Positions 52,067-61,679 of a stretch of DNA of 64,000 nt are shown here, in pieces (position 1 is the first letter of the stretch; every line of letters starts with the position of its first letter). Origin of the DNA: Roseateles_B flavus (GTDB taxonomy: Bacteria > Pseudomonadota > Gammaproteobacteria > Burkholderiales > Burkholderiaceae_C); assembly GCF_039872765.1 (NCBI RefSeq), contig NZ_JBDPZC010000009.1, forward strand, positions 1-64,000, written 5' to 3'. Below the pieces are notes generated by a model. It was not told the DNA's origin. It saw only the letters and a program-made list of their open reading frames with translations, and ran no database searches. The position numbers and the translations under genes are program-made.

Positions 52067-53252
52067 GCGCCTGCGCCAGGTCGGCCTGCAGATCGTCCGC
52101 CGCCTCCAGGCCGAGGGCGAAGCGGACGATGTGCCCGGCCTCGTAGGGCAGCGCCAGCGATCGGCTGCGGCTCATGTTGTAGGGCACGGCCAGGCTCATC
52201 GGGCCGGCCCAGGAGTAGCCGATGCCGAAGAGCTCCAGCGCGTCCACGAAGGCATCCACCTGGGCGGCGCTGTACTGCGGCTGGAACACGGCCGAGAACA
52301 GGCAGGCCGCGCCGCCGGCGCTCAGCTCGCACCAGTGCGCATGGCCGGGCGACCCCGGCAGCGCCGGGTGCAGCACGCGTGCCACCTGCGGCTGGGCCTG
52401 CATCCAGCGGGCCAGCTGGCGGGTGCTGGCATCCTGGGCGCGGTAGCGCAGCTCCAGCGTCGGCAGGCCACGCAGCACCAGCTCCACATCGTTCTGGCCG
52501 AGGCCGTAGCCCAGGTGCTCGTGGCAGTCGTTGAGGCGGTCGTGCAGGGCCTGGTCGCGGGTGTAGACCGCGCCCATCAGCACGTCGGCACCGCCGGAGG
52601 GGTACTTGGTCAGGGCCTGCATGGAGATGTCCACGCCGAAGCCCGGCTCGCGCTCCGGCAGCAGGTCGAAGGGCTTGAAGGCGACGCCAGCGCCCCAGGT
52701 GTTGTCCAGCGCGGTGGTGATCCCGCGGGCCTTGCAGGCGCGGATCAGGCCGATGAGATCAGGGAACTCCAGCGTGATGGAGCCGGCGGCCTCCAGCCAC
52801 ACGAGGCGCGTCTTCTCGCTCAGCAGGGCCTCGAAGGCCGGCACATCCAGCGGGTCGTAGACCTTGTGCGTGACACCCAGACGCGGCAGGAACCCCGTGC
52901 AGAGATGGCGGTTCTGTCCGTAGACGTTGTCGGGGATCAGCACTTCGTCGCCCGGCTGCAGCAGGCCCAGGCTCACCACGGTGATGGCGGACAGGCCGCT
53001 GGGCGTCAGCAGGCAGTGCTCGGCCCCCTCAAGCGTGGCCAGGCGCGCGGCCAGCGTGTAGGAGGTGGGCGTGCCGTGCAGACCGTAGCGGTAGCTCTTG
53101 CCGTCGCGGGGGCGGTAGGTGTGCAGGTCCGCCGTGTCCTTGAACAGCACGGTGGAGGCCTTGAAGACGCCCACCGGCATGGCGGCCCAGCCTTCGGGCG
53201 GCTGGTAGGGATGGTGGATCTGCTCGGTGGCGATGGCGCGCTTGGGCTTCAT
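52050..53252 (-). CDS. metC: Cystathionine beta-lyase
   Basis: 400-residue PLP enzyme of the Cys/Met-metabolism family that cleaves cystathionine to homocysteine. PLP lysine in DISMQALTKYPSGGADVLMG, cofactor-binding YGLHGTPTSYTLAARLATL and LDNTWGAGVAFKPFD. The block matches MetC better than MetB or MetZ. ATG at 53252 is where homology starts. Overlaps add at the 3' end. Confidence 0.92.
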   Translation of the reverse strand: MKPKRAIATEQIHHPYQPPEGWAAMPVGVFKASTVLFKDTADLHTYRPRDGKSYRYGLHGTPTSYTLAARLATLEGAEHCLLTPSGLSAITVVSLGLLQPGDEVLIPDNVYGQNRHLCTGFLPRLGVTHKVYDPLDVPAFEALLSEKTRLVWLEAAGSITLEFPDLIGLIRACKARGITTALDNTWGAGVAFKPFDLLPEREPGFGVDISMQALTKYPSGGADVLMGAVYTRDQALHDRLNDCHEHLGYGLGQNDVELVLRGLPTLELRYRAQDASTRQLARWMQAQPQVARVLHPALPGSPGHAHWCELSAGGAACLFSAVFQPQYSAAQVDAFVDALELFGIGYSWAGPMSLAVPYNMSRSRSLALPYEAGHIVRFALGLEAADDLQADLAQALRRLG

Positions 53253-53311
53253 GGGCGGGAGGCGTGGGTGGCGGGCCCGCCCGGATGTGCCGGGCGCCGG
53301 CCCTGGTGAGA

Positions 53312-53334
53312 GGTGCCGGCCGCGGGCCGGCACC
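53312..53334. terminator. Strong hairpin between rimO and metC
   Basis: Perfect 10-bp stem GGTGCCGGCC / GGCCGGCACC with a 3-nt loop, 17 bp after the rimO stop. No T-run; possibly a weak terminator or attenuator. Confidence 0.55.
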
Positions 53335-53350
53335 GGTCAGGGCGTCGGGT

Positions 53351-54751
53351 TCAGATCGGCAGGCCGATCAAGTCATGGCCTTCGGCGGCCACGATGCGGG
53401 CGCGGGTGAACTCGCCCACCTTGAGCGTCTTGCTGGCCTTCTCGGGCGGCAGCAGGCGCACGGTGCCGTCGATCTCGGGCGCGTCGGCGTAGCTGCGGCC
53501 CACGCCGCCCTTGCGGCCCAGGGCCGGGGCGGAGTCGACCAGCACCTGCATGGTCGCACCGATACGGCTGCGCAGCTTGTCAATGGACACGGCCTCGGCC
53601 ACCTCCATGAAGCGCGCCTGGCGCTCGTTGCGCACCTCGTCGGGCAGCGCACCCGGCAGCTCGTTGGCCGAGGCGCCGGACACGGGCGAGTAGGCGAAGC
53701 AGCCGGCGCGGTCAATGCGGGCTTCCTTCATGAAGTCCAGCAGGTACTGGAACTCGGCTTCCGTCTCGCCGGGGAAGCCGGCGATGAAGGTGGAGCGGAT
53801 GACGATGTCCGGGCACACGGCGCGCCAGGCCTGGATGCGCTCCAGGTTGCGCTCGCCATTGGCCGGGCGCTTCATGCGCTTGAGCACGTCCGGGTGAGCG
53901 TGCTGCATCGGCACGTCGAGGTAGGGCAGGATCAGGCCTTCGGCCATCAGCGGCAGCACCTCGTCCACATGCGGATAGGGGTAGACGTAGTGCAGGCGCA
54001 CCCAGGCGCCATGCTGCTTCGCCAGCTCACCCAGCTGCGCGACCAGGTCGAACATGCGGGTCTTGACGGGCTTGCCGTCCCAGAAGCCGGTGCGGTACTT
54101 GACGTCCACGCCATAGGCGCTGGTGTCCTGACTGATGACCAGCAGCTCCTTGACGCCGGCCTCGAACAGGGCGCGGGCCTCGTTGAGCACGTCGCCGATG
54201 GGGCGCGAGACCAGGTCGCCGCGCATGCTGGGGATGATGCAGAAGGAGCAGCGGTGGTTGCAGCCCTCGCTGATCTTCAGGTAGGCGTAGTGCTTGGGCG
54301 TGAGCTTGATGCCCTGGGCCGGCACCAGGTCCACGAAGGGATCGTGGGGCTTGGGCACGTGCTGGTGCACGGCGTCCATCACCTCCTGCGTGGCGTGCGG
54401 GCCGGTGACGGCCAGCACGCTGGGGTGCACCTCGCGCACCAGGTTGTCGGTGTTGGCCCCGCTCTTGGCGCCCAGGCAGCCGGTGACGATCACCTTGCCG
54501 TTCTCGGCCAGGGCCTCGCCGATGGTGTCCAGGCTTTCCTTGACGGCATCGTCGATGAAGCCGCAGGTGTTGACGATCACCAGGTCCGCCCCGGCAAAGG
54601 TCTTGGAGGTGTCATAGCCCTCGGCCCGCAGCTGGGTGAGGATGAGTTCGGAGTCGGTCAGGGCCTTGGGGCAGCCGAGGCTGACGAAGCCGATCTTGGG
54701 GGCGGGCGTGGCCGCGACGGCCTCTTGGCCCGGGGAGGTGGATGCGCTCAT
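53351..54751 (-). CDS. rimO: Ribosomal protein S12 methylthiotransferase
   Basis: 466-residue radical-SAM enzyme that adds a methylthio group to Asp89 of ribosomal protein S12. The UPF0004 domain has cysteines in GFVSLGCPKALTDSE, NTCGFIDDAVKES and VTGCLGAKSG. The radical-SAM motif is CNHRCSFCIIPSMRG, and a TRAM domain is at the C-terminus. Length is standard. Confidence 0.97.
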   Translation of the reverse strand: MSASTSPGQEAVAATPAPKIGFVSLGCPKALTDSELILTQLRAEGYDTSKTFAGADLVIVNTCGFIDDAVKESLDTIGEALAENGKVIVTGCLGAKSGANTDNLVREVHPSVLAVTGPHATQEVMDAVHQHVPKPHDPFVDLVPAQGIKLTPKHYAYLKISEGCNHRCSFCIIPSMRGDLVSRPIGDVLNEARALFEAGVKELLVISQDTSAYGVDVKYRTGFWDGKPVKTRMFDLVAQLGELAKQHGAWVRLHYVYPYPHVDEVLPLMAEGLILPYLDVPMQHAHPDVLKRMKRPANGERNLERIQAWRAVCPDIVIRSTFIAGFPGETEAEFQYLLDFMKEARIDRAGCFAYSPVSGASANELPGALPDEVRNERQARFMEVAEAVSIDKLRSRIGATMQVLVDSAPALGRKGGVGRSYADAPEIDGTVRLLPPEKASKTLKVGEFTRARIVAAEGHDLIGLPI

Positions 54752-54869
54752 CCCGCGATTTTAGGCGGTGACGCGCGCCGTACCCACGCAGCCCGTTCAT
54801 CACGCCGTCAAATGGCAGCGCCTTGACGATTTCTTGGCGCCGGCGTCAGCGCTGAAAGGCCAGGGACGC

Positions 54870-55448
54870 CTACTTCTTGCCGCCAAAGCCGGGCATGCCC
54901 GGCATGACGGGGAACATCGATCCCGCCTGCTGCATCTGCTCCTGCATCTGGGTCAGCAGGTTCTTGGACTGCTCCATGTAGCTGCCCATGAGGCCCTGCA
55001 TGGCGGGCGTCTGGCCGCTGAGGAACTGCGTCCAGAGCTCGGGGCTGAAGGGCAACCCCTTGCTCTGCTCGACGAAGCTGTGCTGCAGGTCGGTGAAGGT
55101 CTGCAGGTTCTTCTCGAGGTAGGCGCCCATCACTCCCTGCATGGCGTGGCCGTAGAAGCGGATGATCTGCTCGAGGATCTGGGTGGAGAACATGGGCACG
55201 CCACCGGTCTCCTCCTCCAGGATGATCTGCAGCAGGATGGAGCGAGTGAGGTCGTCGCCGGTCTTGGCGTCGCGCACCTCGAAGCTCTGACCCTGCAGCA
55301 CCATGGCCTTGACATCGGCCAGGGTGATGTAGCTGCTGGTCTGGGTGTCGTAGAGACGCCTGTTGGGGTACTTCTTGAGCACACGCGGGCCTGCCTTGCC
55401 GGCCGGATCCTGCGTGGAAGACGCCTTGCCTCGACGGGCAGTGACCAT
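54870..55448 (-). CDS. phaR: Polyhydroxyalkanoate synthesis repressor PhaR
   Basis: 192-residue regulator. The N-terminal PHB/PHA DNA-binding domain has LKKYPNRRLYDTQTSSYITL, followed by two PHB-accumulation regulatory repeats and a Gln/Met/Pro-rich C-terminus. PhaR binds DNA and polyhydroxybutyrate granules and represses phasin and its own gene. phaC is not in the window, but 3-hydroxybutyrate dehydrogenase is. Confidence 0.95.
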   Translation of the reverse strand: MVTARRGKASSTQDPAGKAGPRVLKKYPNRRLYDTQTSSYITLADVKAMVLQGQSFEVRDAKTGDDLTRSILLQIILEEETGGVPMFSTQILEQIIRFYGHAMQGVMGAYLEKNLQTFTDLQHSFVEQSKGLPFSPELWTQFLSGQTPAMQGLMGSYMEQSKNLLTQMQEQMQQAGSMFPVMPGMPGFGGKK

Positions 55449-55542
55449 GAAAACTCCTTGAGCGAGAGCGAAGATTCTAGGAGCGCCCCCGCCGAGCAGC
55501 CGGACGGGTTTTCCCCGTCGTTCAAGGGGGCAGGCGCGGCGA

Positions 55543-56367
55543 TCAAGGCTTGCTGCTGCGCACGAACTCCGCCGCCACATCGGCCGGGATGGCATAGGTG
55601 ATGCCCGTCGGCGAGCTGAGCGCCGATTCGCGCGTGCCCTTGATCAGCACCATGCTCACCACGCCCAGCACCAGGCCACTGTCCGGCTCGAAGACCGGAC
55701 CGCCGCTGTTGCCGGGGTAGGCAGTGACATCCAGCTGCATCACCTGGAAACCGCCGTCGCGCAGCTGCCGGATGGCCCGCGGGGACAGGGCCTGCGCCAC
55801 CGGCGGCGGCAGCACCACATCGGTCATGGCGGCCAGCACACCGCGGTGCGTGACGGCCGTGTAGCCCACGGCGCCGGCCAGCGGAAAGCCCATGAGGGCG
55901 ATGTCCATGCCCTCGCGCAGCTGATCGGCCGAGGCCAGGCGAAGCGGCTTCACCGGTGCACCTTCGACGCTGAGCAGGGCCAGGTCCCGGCTCACGTCCT
56001 GAGCCACCACCAGTGCCGTGCGCTGGCTCCACTTGCCCTTGCCCTCGGGCACCTGCACCACCAGGCGCCGCCCTTCGATCAGGCTCGCCGCCTCGGGGAT
56101 CACATGCGCATTGGTCAGCACATGGCGCCCCTCCAGCACGGCAAAGCCGGTGCCACGGAAATTGAAGCGCGGGGTGTCGGTCTCGGCGTAGGTACCGACC
56201 ATCAGCACGGAGGGCTTGAGCTGCTGGACGGTCTCGGGCAGCGCGGCCGTCGCCAGGCCAGGCAAGACCGCGCCCCAGGCCAGTAGCCCCGCCAGCACGC
56301 AGCGGCGGCTCGTGCGTCCGCCCCAGAAAGTCCCCTGCTTGTCCATGCCGTGCCAGCTCCGCGTCAT
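55543..56367 (-). CDS. Periplasmic trypsin-like serine protease (S1C), no PDZ
   Basis: 274-residue protein with a signal peptide (CVLAGLLAWGAVLPGLATAA). Catalytic His in RHVLTNAHVIPEAASL, Asp in DVSRDLALLSVEGA, Ser in AYPGNSGGPVFEPDSG. There is no PDZ domain, unlike DegP. ATG at 56367 is used, but one at 56346 (MDKQGTFWG) also fits. Its target is unknown. The 3' end faces phaR. Confidence 0.88.
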   Translation of the reverse strand: MTRSWHGMDKQGTFWGGRTSRRCVLAGLLAWGAVLPGLATAALPETVQQLKPSVLMVGTYAETDTPRFNFRGTGFAVLEGRHVLTNAHVIPEAASLIEGRRLVVQVPEGKGKWSQRTALVVAQDVSRDLALLSVEGAPVKPLRLASADQLREGMDIALMGFPLAGAVGYTAVTHRGVLAAMTDVVLPPPVAQALSPRAIRQLRDGGFQVMQLDVTAYPGNSGGPVFEPDSGLVLGVVSMVLIKGTRESALSSPTGITYAIPADVAAEFVRSSKP

Positions 56368-56464
56368 CGTGTGTCGATGGCGCGCATCTTCGCATTGCGA
56401 CGGCCCGGCCGGCGCCCCTGAGGTGTGGGTCGGTCCGAACTCAAACGCAAGCAAGGACCCAAAG

Positions 56465-56503
56465 CAAAAAGCCCGACAGATCTGAGATCTACCGGGCTTT
56501 TTT
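56465..56503 (-). terminator. Terminator beyond tRNA-Val
   Basis: Stem AGCCCG / CGGGCT with an inner AGATCT / AGATCT pair. There are T-runs on both strands (TTTTTG on the minus strand). It lies just after the tRNA 3' end. Confidence 0.8.
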
Positions 56504-56535
56504 GGGCTCCCCGCCGAAGCAGGGCCTACCGAATT

Positions 56536-56612
56536 TGGTAGGCGCGATTGGATTCGAACCAACGACCCCCACCATGTCAAGGTGGTGCTCTAACCAACTG
56601 AGCTACGCGCCT
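56536..56612 (-). tRNA. tRNA-Val (GAC)
   Basis: 77-nt gene read on the minus strand. Acceptor stem AGGCGCG pairs with CGCGCCT; D-arm with GCTCAGTTGGTTAGAGC; anticodon loop CTTGACATG with anticodon GAC; T-loop TTCGAAT. The CCA end is encoded (56536-56538). It precedes relA on the opposite side and is transcribed towards the protease gene. Confidence 0.97.
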
Positions 56613-56735
56613 GAAGAGCTTCGCACTATAGCATGGAATTTTCGGAGTTGTCTACATTCTCGAAATTTTCTTCATGACTGCCCTGGAGAGCAGCGCTCGA
56701 CGACACCCCCGAGCGCGTGTCGCCAGCCCCTGCCC

Positions 56736-59006
56736 TCAGCGCCGCCGCGCGCTGCGCACGCCGCTCACCTGCGTCACGGCCTGCAGCACCTTGGACAGGC
56801 GGCCGGAGTCGCTCACTTCCACCGTCAGGCTGATCCAGCTGTTGGAGCCCTTGCTCTGCTTGCTGGGCTGCAGGTTCATGGCGGTGACGTTGAGCTTCTC
56901 CTTGGCGAAGACTTCCAGCACGTCGCGCAGCAGGTGCTGGCGCTCCATGGCGTCGATGATGACGTCCACCGGATAGGCCAGGCCCTGCCCGCCCTTGCCA
57001 GATTGCTCGCCCCAGGTCACGGCGATCACGCGCTCGGGAGCGCGCTGGGCCATCTCGCGGAAGTTGGTGCAGTCGCAGCGGTGGATGGCCACGCCCTTGC
57101 CGCGGGTCACATAGCCGCTGATCTCGTCCGGCGGGGCCGGACGGCAGCAGCGCGCGAGGTTGGTCAGCAGCGAGTCCACGCCCACCACCAGCACACCGCC
57201 CTGCCCCGCGCCCTTGCTGCCGGCCTTGGTGCGGCGCAGGGCCAGCTGCTCGTCGGTCTCGGGCTGCTGTTCCTGCGGGCGCAGCAGCAGCTCGATATTG
57301 CGCAGCGAGTATTCGTCCTTGCCCACCACCTCGAAGAGTGCGTCCGCATTCTTGAAGCCCAGGCGCGAGGCCAGGTCCTCCAGCTTGATCGCGGTGCGGC
57401 CTTCGCGCTGCAGCAGCTTCTCGACCAGCTCGCGGCCCTTGGCCACGGTCTGCGCCTGGGCCTGGGCATTGAACCAGGCCCGCACCTTGGCGCGGCTGCG
57501 CTGGCTCTGCAGATAGCCCAGCTCCGGGTTGAGCCAGTCCAGCGAGGGCCCACCGCCTTCCTTGAGCGCGCTGATCTCGATGGTCTGCCCGCTCTGCAGC
57601 GGCGTGTTCAGCGGCACCATCTGGCCGTCGACCTTGGCACCGCGGCAGCGGTGGCCGAGGTCCGTGTGCACTGCATAGGCGAAGTCCACCGGGGTCGAGC
57701 CGGCCGCCAGCTCCACCACGGTCGACTGCGGCGTGAAGACGTAGATGCGGTCGTCGAAGACGCCCTGCGCCTCGTTGCTGACGTAGTCGCGCTCCCAGGC
57801 CAGCAGCTGGCGCAGCACGGCCTTGCGGGCCTGGGCGACCTGCTCCTCGAAGTCGCCCGCGGCGGCCACGCCGGCATAGCCCTTGGTGCCCGCCTCCTTG
57901 TAGGCCCAGTGCGCCGCCACGCCATGCTCGGCATGCTCGTGCATGGCGCGGGTGCGGATCTGCACCTCCATGGCCTTGTCGTCGGCCCCGCGCACCACGG
58001 TGTGCAGGGACTGGTAGCCATTGGGCTTGGGCTTGGCGATGTAGTCGTCGAACTCGCCGGCCACGGGCTGGTACTTCTCGTGCAGATGGCTCAGCACGGC
58101 GTAGCAGTCGGCCACGTCCTTGACGATGACGCGCAGGGCGCGCAGGTCGAAGACCCGCTCCAGGCTCAGGCTCTTGCCCTGCATCTTCTTCCAGATGCTG
58201 TAGAGGTGCTTGGGCCGGCCCTGCACCTCGGCCTCGATGCCCAGGGCGCGCAACTCCTGCACCAGGCCCACGCGCGCGAACTCGACACTGACCTCGCGCT
58301 CCAGGCGCTTCTCGTCCAGGCTCTTGGCGATGGCCTTGTAGGTCTCGGGCTCAAGGAAGCGGAAGGACAGGTCCTCCAGCTCCCACTTGACCTGCCAGAT
58401 GCCCAGGCGGTTGGCCAGAGGCGCGAAGACCTGCAGCGACTCCGTGGCCAGGGCCGACGGACAGGGCAACTTGCTCGCGGCGTAGTAGCGCAGGGTCTGC
58501 AGGCGCGAGGCCAGGCGCAGCAGCACCACGCGCAGATCCCGCGAGAAGGCCAGCAGCATCTTGCGCACGCGCTCCGTCTGCTGCTGGCGCTGCTCCTCCT
58601 CGACCAGGGCCTCGCGCGCCGCCCGCTGGATCTGCACCAGCTTGCGGGTGTGCGTCACCAGGCTGGCATAGCTCTCGCCAAAGGCCTTGGCGACGATCTC
58701 CTCGGGCTTGTTGAGGAAGTCGCCCGCATAGACGAGATAGGCCGCGGCCTGCATGGCCGGCGCCGCGCCGACGCCGGCGAGCAGGGCCGCCACGCCATCG
58801 GCGTGGGCCAGGGCGTCCTCGCCGGTGTCCAGGGGCTGGCCGCGCAGCAGGGGCTCGGCGAAGGCGCGCGCCCGGGCCACGGGCAGCAGCGGGGTGCCTT
58901 CGGCCTGCGGATCGGCGCCGGGCAGCGCGGCGGGCAGGTCGGCATCGGCCAGCGCCACGATGGGCGCCGCGTGCTCGGCGGGATGTACGGCAACTCCGGT
59001 CTTCAT
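56736..59006 (-). CDS. relA: GTP pyrophosphokinase RelA (ppGpp synthetase)
   Basis: 756-residue stringent-response enzyme. The N-terminal hydrolase domain is degenerate: the HDxxED motif is missing (YLVYAGDFLNKPEEIVAKAF), so it should not hydrolyse ppGpp. The synthetase domain has EFDDYIAKPKPNGYQSLHTV; the acidic EFDD variant is that of RelA rather than the RFKD of SpoT. TGS (YVFTPQSTVVELAAGSTPVD), zinc-finger-like CCRPAPPDEISGYVTRGKGV and ACT domains follow. It overlaps the hydrolase gene upstream by 4 nt. Confidence 0.96.
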   Translation of the reverse strand: MKTGVAVHPAEHAAPIVALADADLPAALPGADPQAEGTPLLPVARARAFAEPLLRGQPLDTGEDALAHADGVAALLAGVGAAPAMQAAAYLVYAGDFLNKPEEIVAKAFGESYASLVTHTRKLVQIQRAAREALVEEEQRQQQTERVRKMLLAFSRDLRVVLLRLASRLQTLRYYAASKLPCPSALATESLQVFAPLANRLGIWQVKWELEDLSFRFLEPETYKAIAKSLDEKRLEREVSVEFARVGLVQELRALGIEAEVQGRPKHLYSIWKKMQGKSLSLERVFDLRALRVIVKDVADCYAVLSHLHEKYQPVAGEFDDYIAKPKPNGYQSLHTVVRGADDKAMEVQIRTRAMHEHAEHGVAAHWAYKEAGTKGYAGVAAAGDFEEQVAQARKAVLRQLLAWERDYVSNEAQGVFDDRIYVFTPQSTVVELAAGSTPVDFAYAVHTDLGHRCRGAKVDGQMVPLNTPLQSGQTIEISALKEGGGPSLDWLNPELGYLQSQRSRAKVRAWFNAQAQAQTVAKGRELVEKLLQREGRTAIKLEDLASRLGFKNADALFEVVGKDEYSLRNIELLLRPQEQQPETDEQLALRRTKAGSKGAGQGGVLVVGVDSLLTNLARCCRPAPPDEISGYVTRGKGVAIHRCDCTNFREMAQRAPERVIAVTWGEQSGKGGQGLAYPVDVIIDAMERQHLLRDVLEVFAKEKLNVTAMNLQPSKQSKGSNSWISLTVEVSDSGRLSKVLQAVTQVSGVRSARRR

Positions 59007-59869
59007 GCGCGCTTCAGGAACTCCTCGACGACGGCGATCTGCGCCTCGTCGCTGAACATGGGGGCATGACCTGCCCCCGCGATCTCCACCAGCTCGGCAC
59101 GCGGCCCACGCTGGGTCATGGCCTCGGCGGTGGCGCGCGAGAGCAGGTCCGAGTCCGCGCCGCGGATCAGCAGCGTGGGCATGCGCAGGCTGTCGTAGCC
59201 GGCCCAGAGCATCTGCTCGGCCGTCTTTGCGATCTCGGGCGTGACCGCCGCCACGGCCTGTGCGATGGCGGGGTCGTAGTGCAGCTTGAACTGATCCCCG
59301 TCGGCCTTGAACATGGGCCGGGACAGCGTCAGCCAGTCCTCGTCATTGATGGGGCCGAAGCCGGCGGAGATGGTGCGCAGATAGGCAGCCCCCTCCTCCA
59401 CCGTCTTGAAGCGCAGGGGCTGACCCAGATAGGCGCCGATGCGCTGGAGGGCCGCCGCCTCGACGCTGGGGCCCACGTCATTGAGCACCAGGCGACGGAT
59501 GGGCGTGCCCGGCAGCGAGGCCAGGCCCAGGCCGATCAGCCCGCCCATGGAGGTGCCCACCAAGTCCACCTGCTCGACGTCCAGCCGGGCGATGAGCGTG
59601 ACCATGTCGGCCACATAGCTCGGGATCTGGTAGGCGGCGGGGTTCTTGAGCCAGTCGCTGCGGCCACGGCCGACGACGTCCGGGCAGATCACGCGGTAGT
59701 CGCAGCTGAGCCGTCGGGCCAGGCGGTCGAAGTCCCGGCCCTGGCGGGCCAGGCCGTGCACGCAGACCAGCACCCGCGGATTGTCCCGGGCCCCCCATTC
59801 CCAATAGGCCATGCGGTGCAGGCCGGTGGCGCTGAGGCAGCGCAGGGTATTCAGCAGCGGTTCAGACAT
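59003..59869 (-). CDS. Alpha/beta hydrolase
   Basis: 288-residue hydrolase. Oxyanion motif CVHGLARQGRDFDRL, nucleophile elbow GTSMGG, and His in AGAGHAPMF. The ORF has a TTG-free ATG start at 59869 (MSEPLLNTL). The enzyme's substrate is unknown. Coupled to relA. Such lipase-like proteins in this family are often esterases or C-C hydrolases. Confidence 0.9.
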   Translation of the reverse strand: MSEPLLNTLRCLSATGLHRMAYWEWGARDNPRVLVCVHGLARQGRDFDRLARRLSCDYRVICPDVVGRGRSDWLKNPAAYQIPSYVADMVTLIARLDVEQVDLVGTSMGGLIGLGLASLPGTPIRRLVLNDVGPSVEAAALQRIGAYLGQPLRFKTVEEGAAYLRTISAGFGPINDEDWLTLSRPMFKADGDQFKLHYDPAIAQAVAAVTPEIAKTAEQMLWAGYDSLRMPTLLIRGADSDLLSRATAEAMTQRGPRAELVEIAGAGHAPMFSDEAQIAVVEEFLKRA

Positions 59870-60001
59870 TGTTTGTATCCTCACGCGGAAGCGCGGGGCC
59901 GTCCCCGGGATTCCAAAAGCCCGCGAGGGCGTTGACGGCATTCTGCCCTGGCAGGCAGGCCCGCACCCCGAAGTCCACGCAGACCCACGAAAGGAATTCA
60001 C

Positions 60002-60772
60002 ATGTTGAAAGGCAAGACTGCCCTGGTGACCGGTTCCACCAGCGGCATCGGGCTGGGCATCGCCCTCGCTCTGGCTCGCGAGGGCGTGAACATCGTGCTC
60101 AACGGCTTCGGTGATGCCGAGGGTCCGAAGGCCGAGGTGGCGGCACTGGGCGTGAAGGTCGGCTACCACGGGGCCGACATGAGCAAGGCCGCCGAGATCA
60201 CCGAACTGATGGCCTATGCCCAGCGCGAGTTCGGGGGGGTGGACATCCTCGTGAACAACGCCGGCATCCAGCACGTGGCGCCGGTCCAGGACTTCCCGAC
60301 GGAGCGCTGGGACGCCATCATTGCCATCAACCTCAGCTCGGCCTTCCACACCACGCGCCTGGCGCTGCCCGGCATGCTGGACAAGGGCTGGGGGCGCATC
60401 ATCAACCTGGCCTCGGTGCATGGCCTGGTGGCCTCGGCGCAGAAGTCGGCCTATGTGGCGGCCAAGCACGGCCTGGTGGGCTTCACCAAGTCCGTGGCAC
60501 TGGAGACCGCCACCTGCCCCGTCACCGTCAACGCCATCTGCCCCGGCTGGGTGCTGACGCCCCTGGTGCAGAAGCAGGTCGACGCGCGCGCCGCGGCCGA
60601 CGGGGTGGACAACGAGGAAGCCAAGCGCCGCCTGCTGGCCGAGAAGCAGCCCTCGCTGCAGTTCACCACGCCCGAGCAGCTGGGCGCGCTGGCGGTCTTC
60701 CTGTGCTCCGAGGCGGCCGCCAATGTGCGCGGCCAGGCCTGGAGCCTGGACGGCGGCTGGACCGCCCAGTGA
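60002..60772 (+). CDS. bdhA: 3-hydroxybutyrate dehydrogenase
   Basis: 256-residue short-chain dehydrogenase that oxidises 3-hydroxybutyrate from PHB breakdown to acetoacetate. TGSTSGIGLGIALALAREG and NNAGIQHVAPVQDFPTERW, catalytic Ser in LASVHGLVASAQKSAY, YVAAKHGLVGFTK, and the diagnostic ICPGWVLTPLVQKQ. AAGGAA lies ~7 nt before ATG. Divergent from the alpha/beta hydrolase gene (132-bp gap). Fits the phaR 5 kb away. Confidence 0.95.
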   Translation: MLKGKTALVTGSTSGIGLGIALALAREGVNIVLNGFGDAEGPKAEVAALGVKVGYHGADMSKAAEITELMAYAQREFGGVDILVNNAGIQHVAPVQDFPTERWDAIIAINLSSAFHTTRLALPGMLDKGWGRIINLASVHGLVASAQKSAYVAAKHGLVGFTKSVALETATCPVTVNAICPGWVLTPLVQKQVDARAAADGVDNEEAKRRLLAEKQPSLQFTTPEQLGALAVFLCSEAAANVRGQAWSLDGGWTAQ

Positions 60773-60808
60773 GGTGACAGGAGGCCGCCGCCGGCAGCCT
60801 CCAGCCCC

Positions 60809-61540
60809 TCAGCGCTTCATCACGACGGAGCCGTTCACGCTGACGCTCACCGTCGCCTTGCCCGCTTCCACGGGCAGGGCTTCGTCCATGGACGCGCCGG
60901 CGGCCTTCATGCGCAGCGCCGGCGCGGCCATAGGCATGGGCGCGGCGTCCTGCGTGTTCACGCTGACCTCGCCGATCTCATAGGCGCTGAAGCCGAACTG
61001 CTTCGCGTACTCCGCGGCCCGGGCCTTGAACTGGGCGATGGCCTGCGCCACCACCGCGCTCTCCTGCTGCTCGCGGGCTTCCTTGGACAGGCTGTAGCCC
61101 ACCCGCGCAATGTTCATGGTGCCGATGCGGCCCGTCAGCTCGGAAATGGCACCGATGTTCTTCCCTTCCACCATCAGCTCGGCCGAGCCCTGCCAGCCGT
61201 TGATGTAGGTCTGGCCATTCTTGCTGCCGTAGCGCGGGTACATGGAGAAATTGCCCGTCTGCACCTCGACCTGGCCCGGCTTGGCGATCTTCTTCGCCTC
61301 GGCCAGCGCGGCTTCCAGGGCCTGCTTCAGGGCCAGCTGGACCGCGGCGGCGTTGTTGCCGTCCTTGGTGGTCGAGAAGACCACACCGAGGGTGTCACGC
61401 GTGACCTCCACGCTGGCGGTGGCCGAGAGATTCAGCCGGTCACGTGGCAGCGGGCTGGCCGCCTGCTGGGCCAGCGCAGGCAGTGCGGCCGAGCCCAGAA
61501 TGAGCCCGGCCCAGGCGGCGCGGTGCAGTCGCTTCTTCAT
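60809..61540 (-). CDS. SIMPL-domain periplasmic protein (DUF541)
   Basis: 243-residue protein with a signal peptide (WAGLILGSAALPALAQ) and the SIMPL fold (LNLSATASVEVTRDTLGVVF, LEAALAEAKKIAKPGQVEVQ, YINGWQGSAELMVEG). Family members include the outer-membrane stress protein YggE. Function is unknown. Confidence 0.92.
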   Translation of the reverse strand: MKKRLHRAAWAGLILGSAALPALAQQAASPLPRDRLNLSATASVEVTRDTLGVVFSTTKDGNNAAAVQLALKQALEAALAEAKKIAKPGQVEVQTGNFSMYPRYGSKNGQTYINGWQGSAELMVEGKNIGAISELTGRIGTMNIARVGYSLSKEAREQQESAVVAQAIAQFKARAAEYAKQFGFSAYEIGEVSVNTQDAAPMPMAAPALRMKAAGASMDEALPVEAGKATVSVSVNGSVVMKR

Positions 61541-61663
61541 GCAATCCTCCTTGGAATCCTTGAAATCACTGGAAATGGAGCAGGCCTGACCATAGCAGGA
61601 CAGGCCGCGCCCCGCCCACAACGAAGGGCGCCGACCCCTCGTTGGCAAGGCTCCGCCTGAGTT

Positions 61664-61679
61664 GTTACCAAACCGTAAC
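61664..61679. promoter_or_regulatory. GTTAC dyad upstream of ompR
   Basis: GTTACCAAACCGTAAC has inverted GTTAC/GTAAC arms, about 76 bp before ompR, in an otherwise plain 214-bp divergent region. GTTACATATTT at 61731-61741 is nearby and OmpR-family sites often contain GTTAC. Autoregulation is inferred. Confidence 0.4.
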
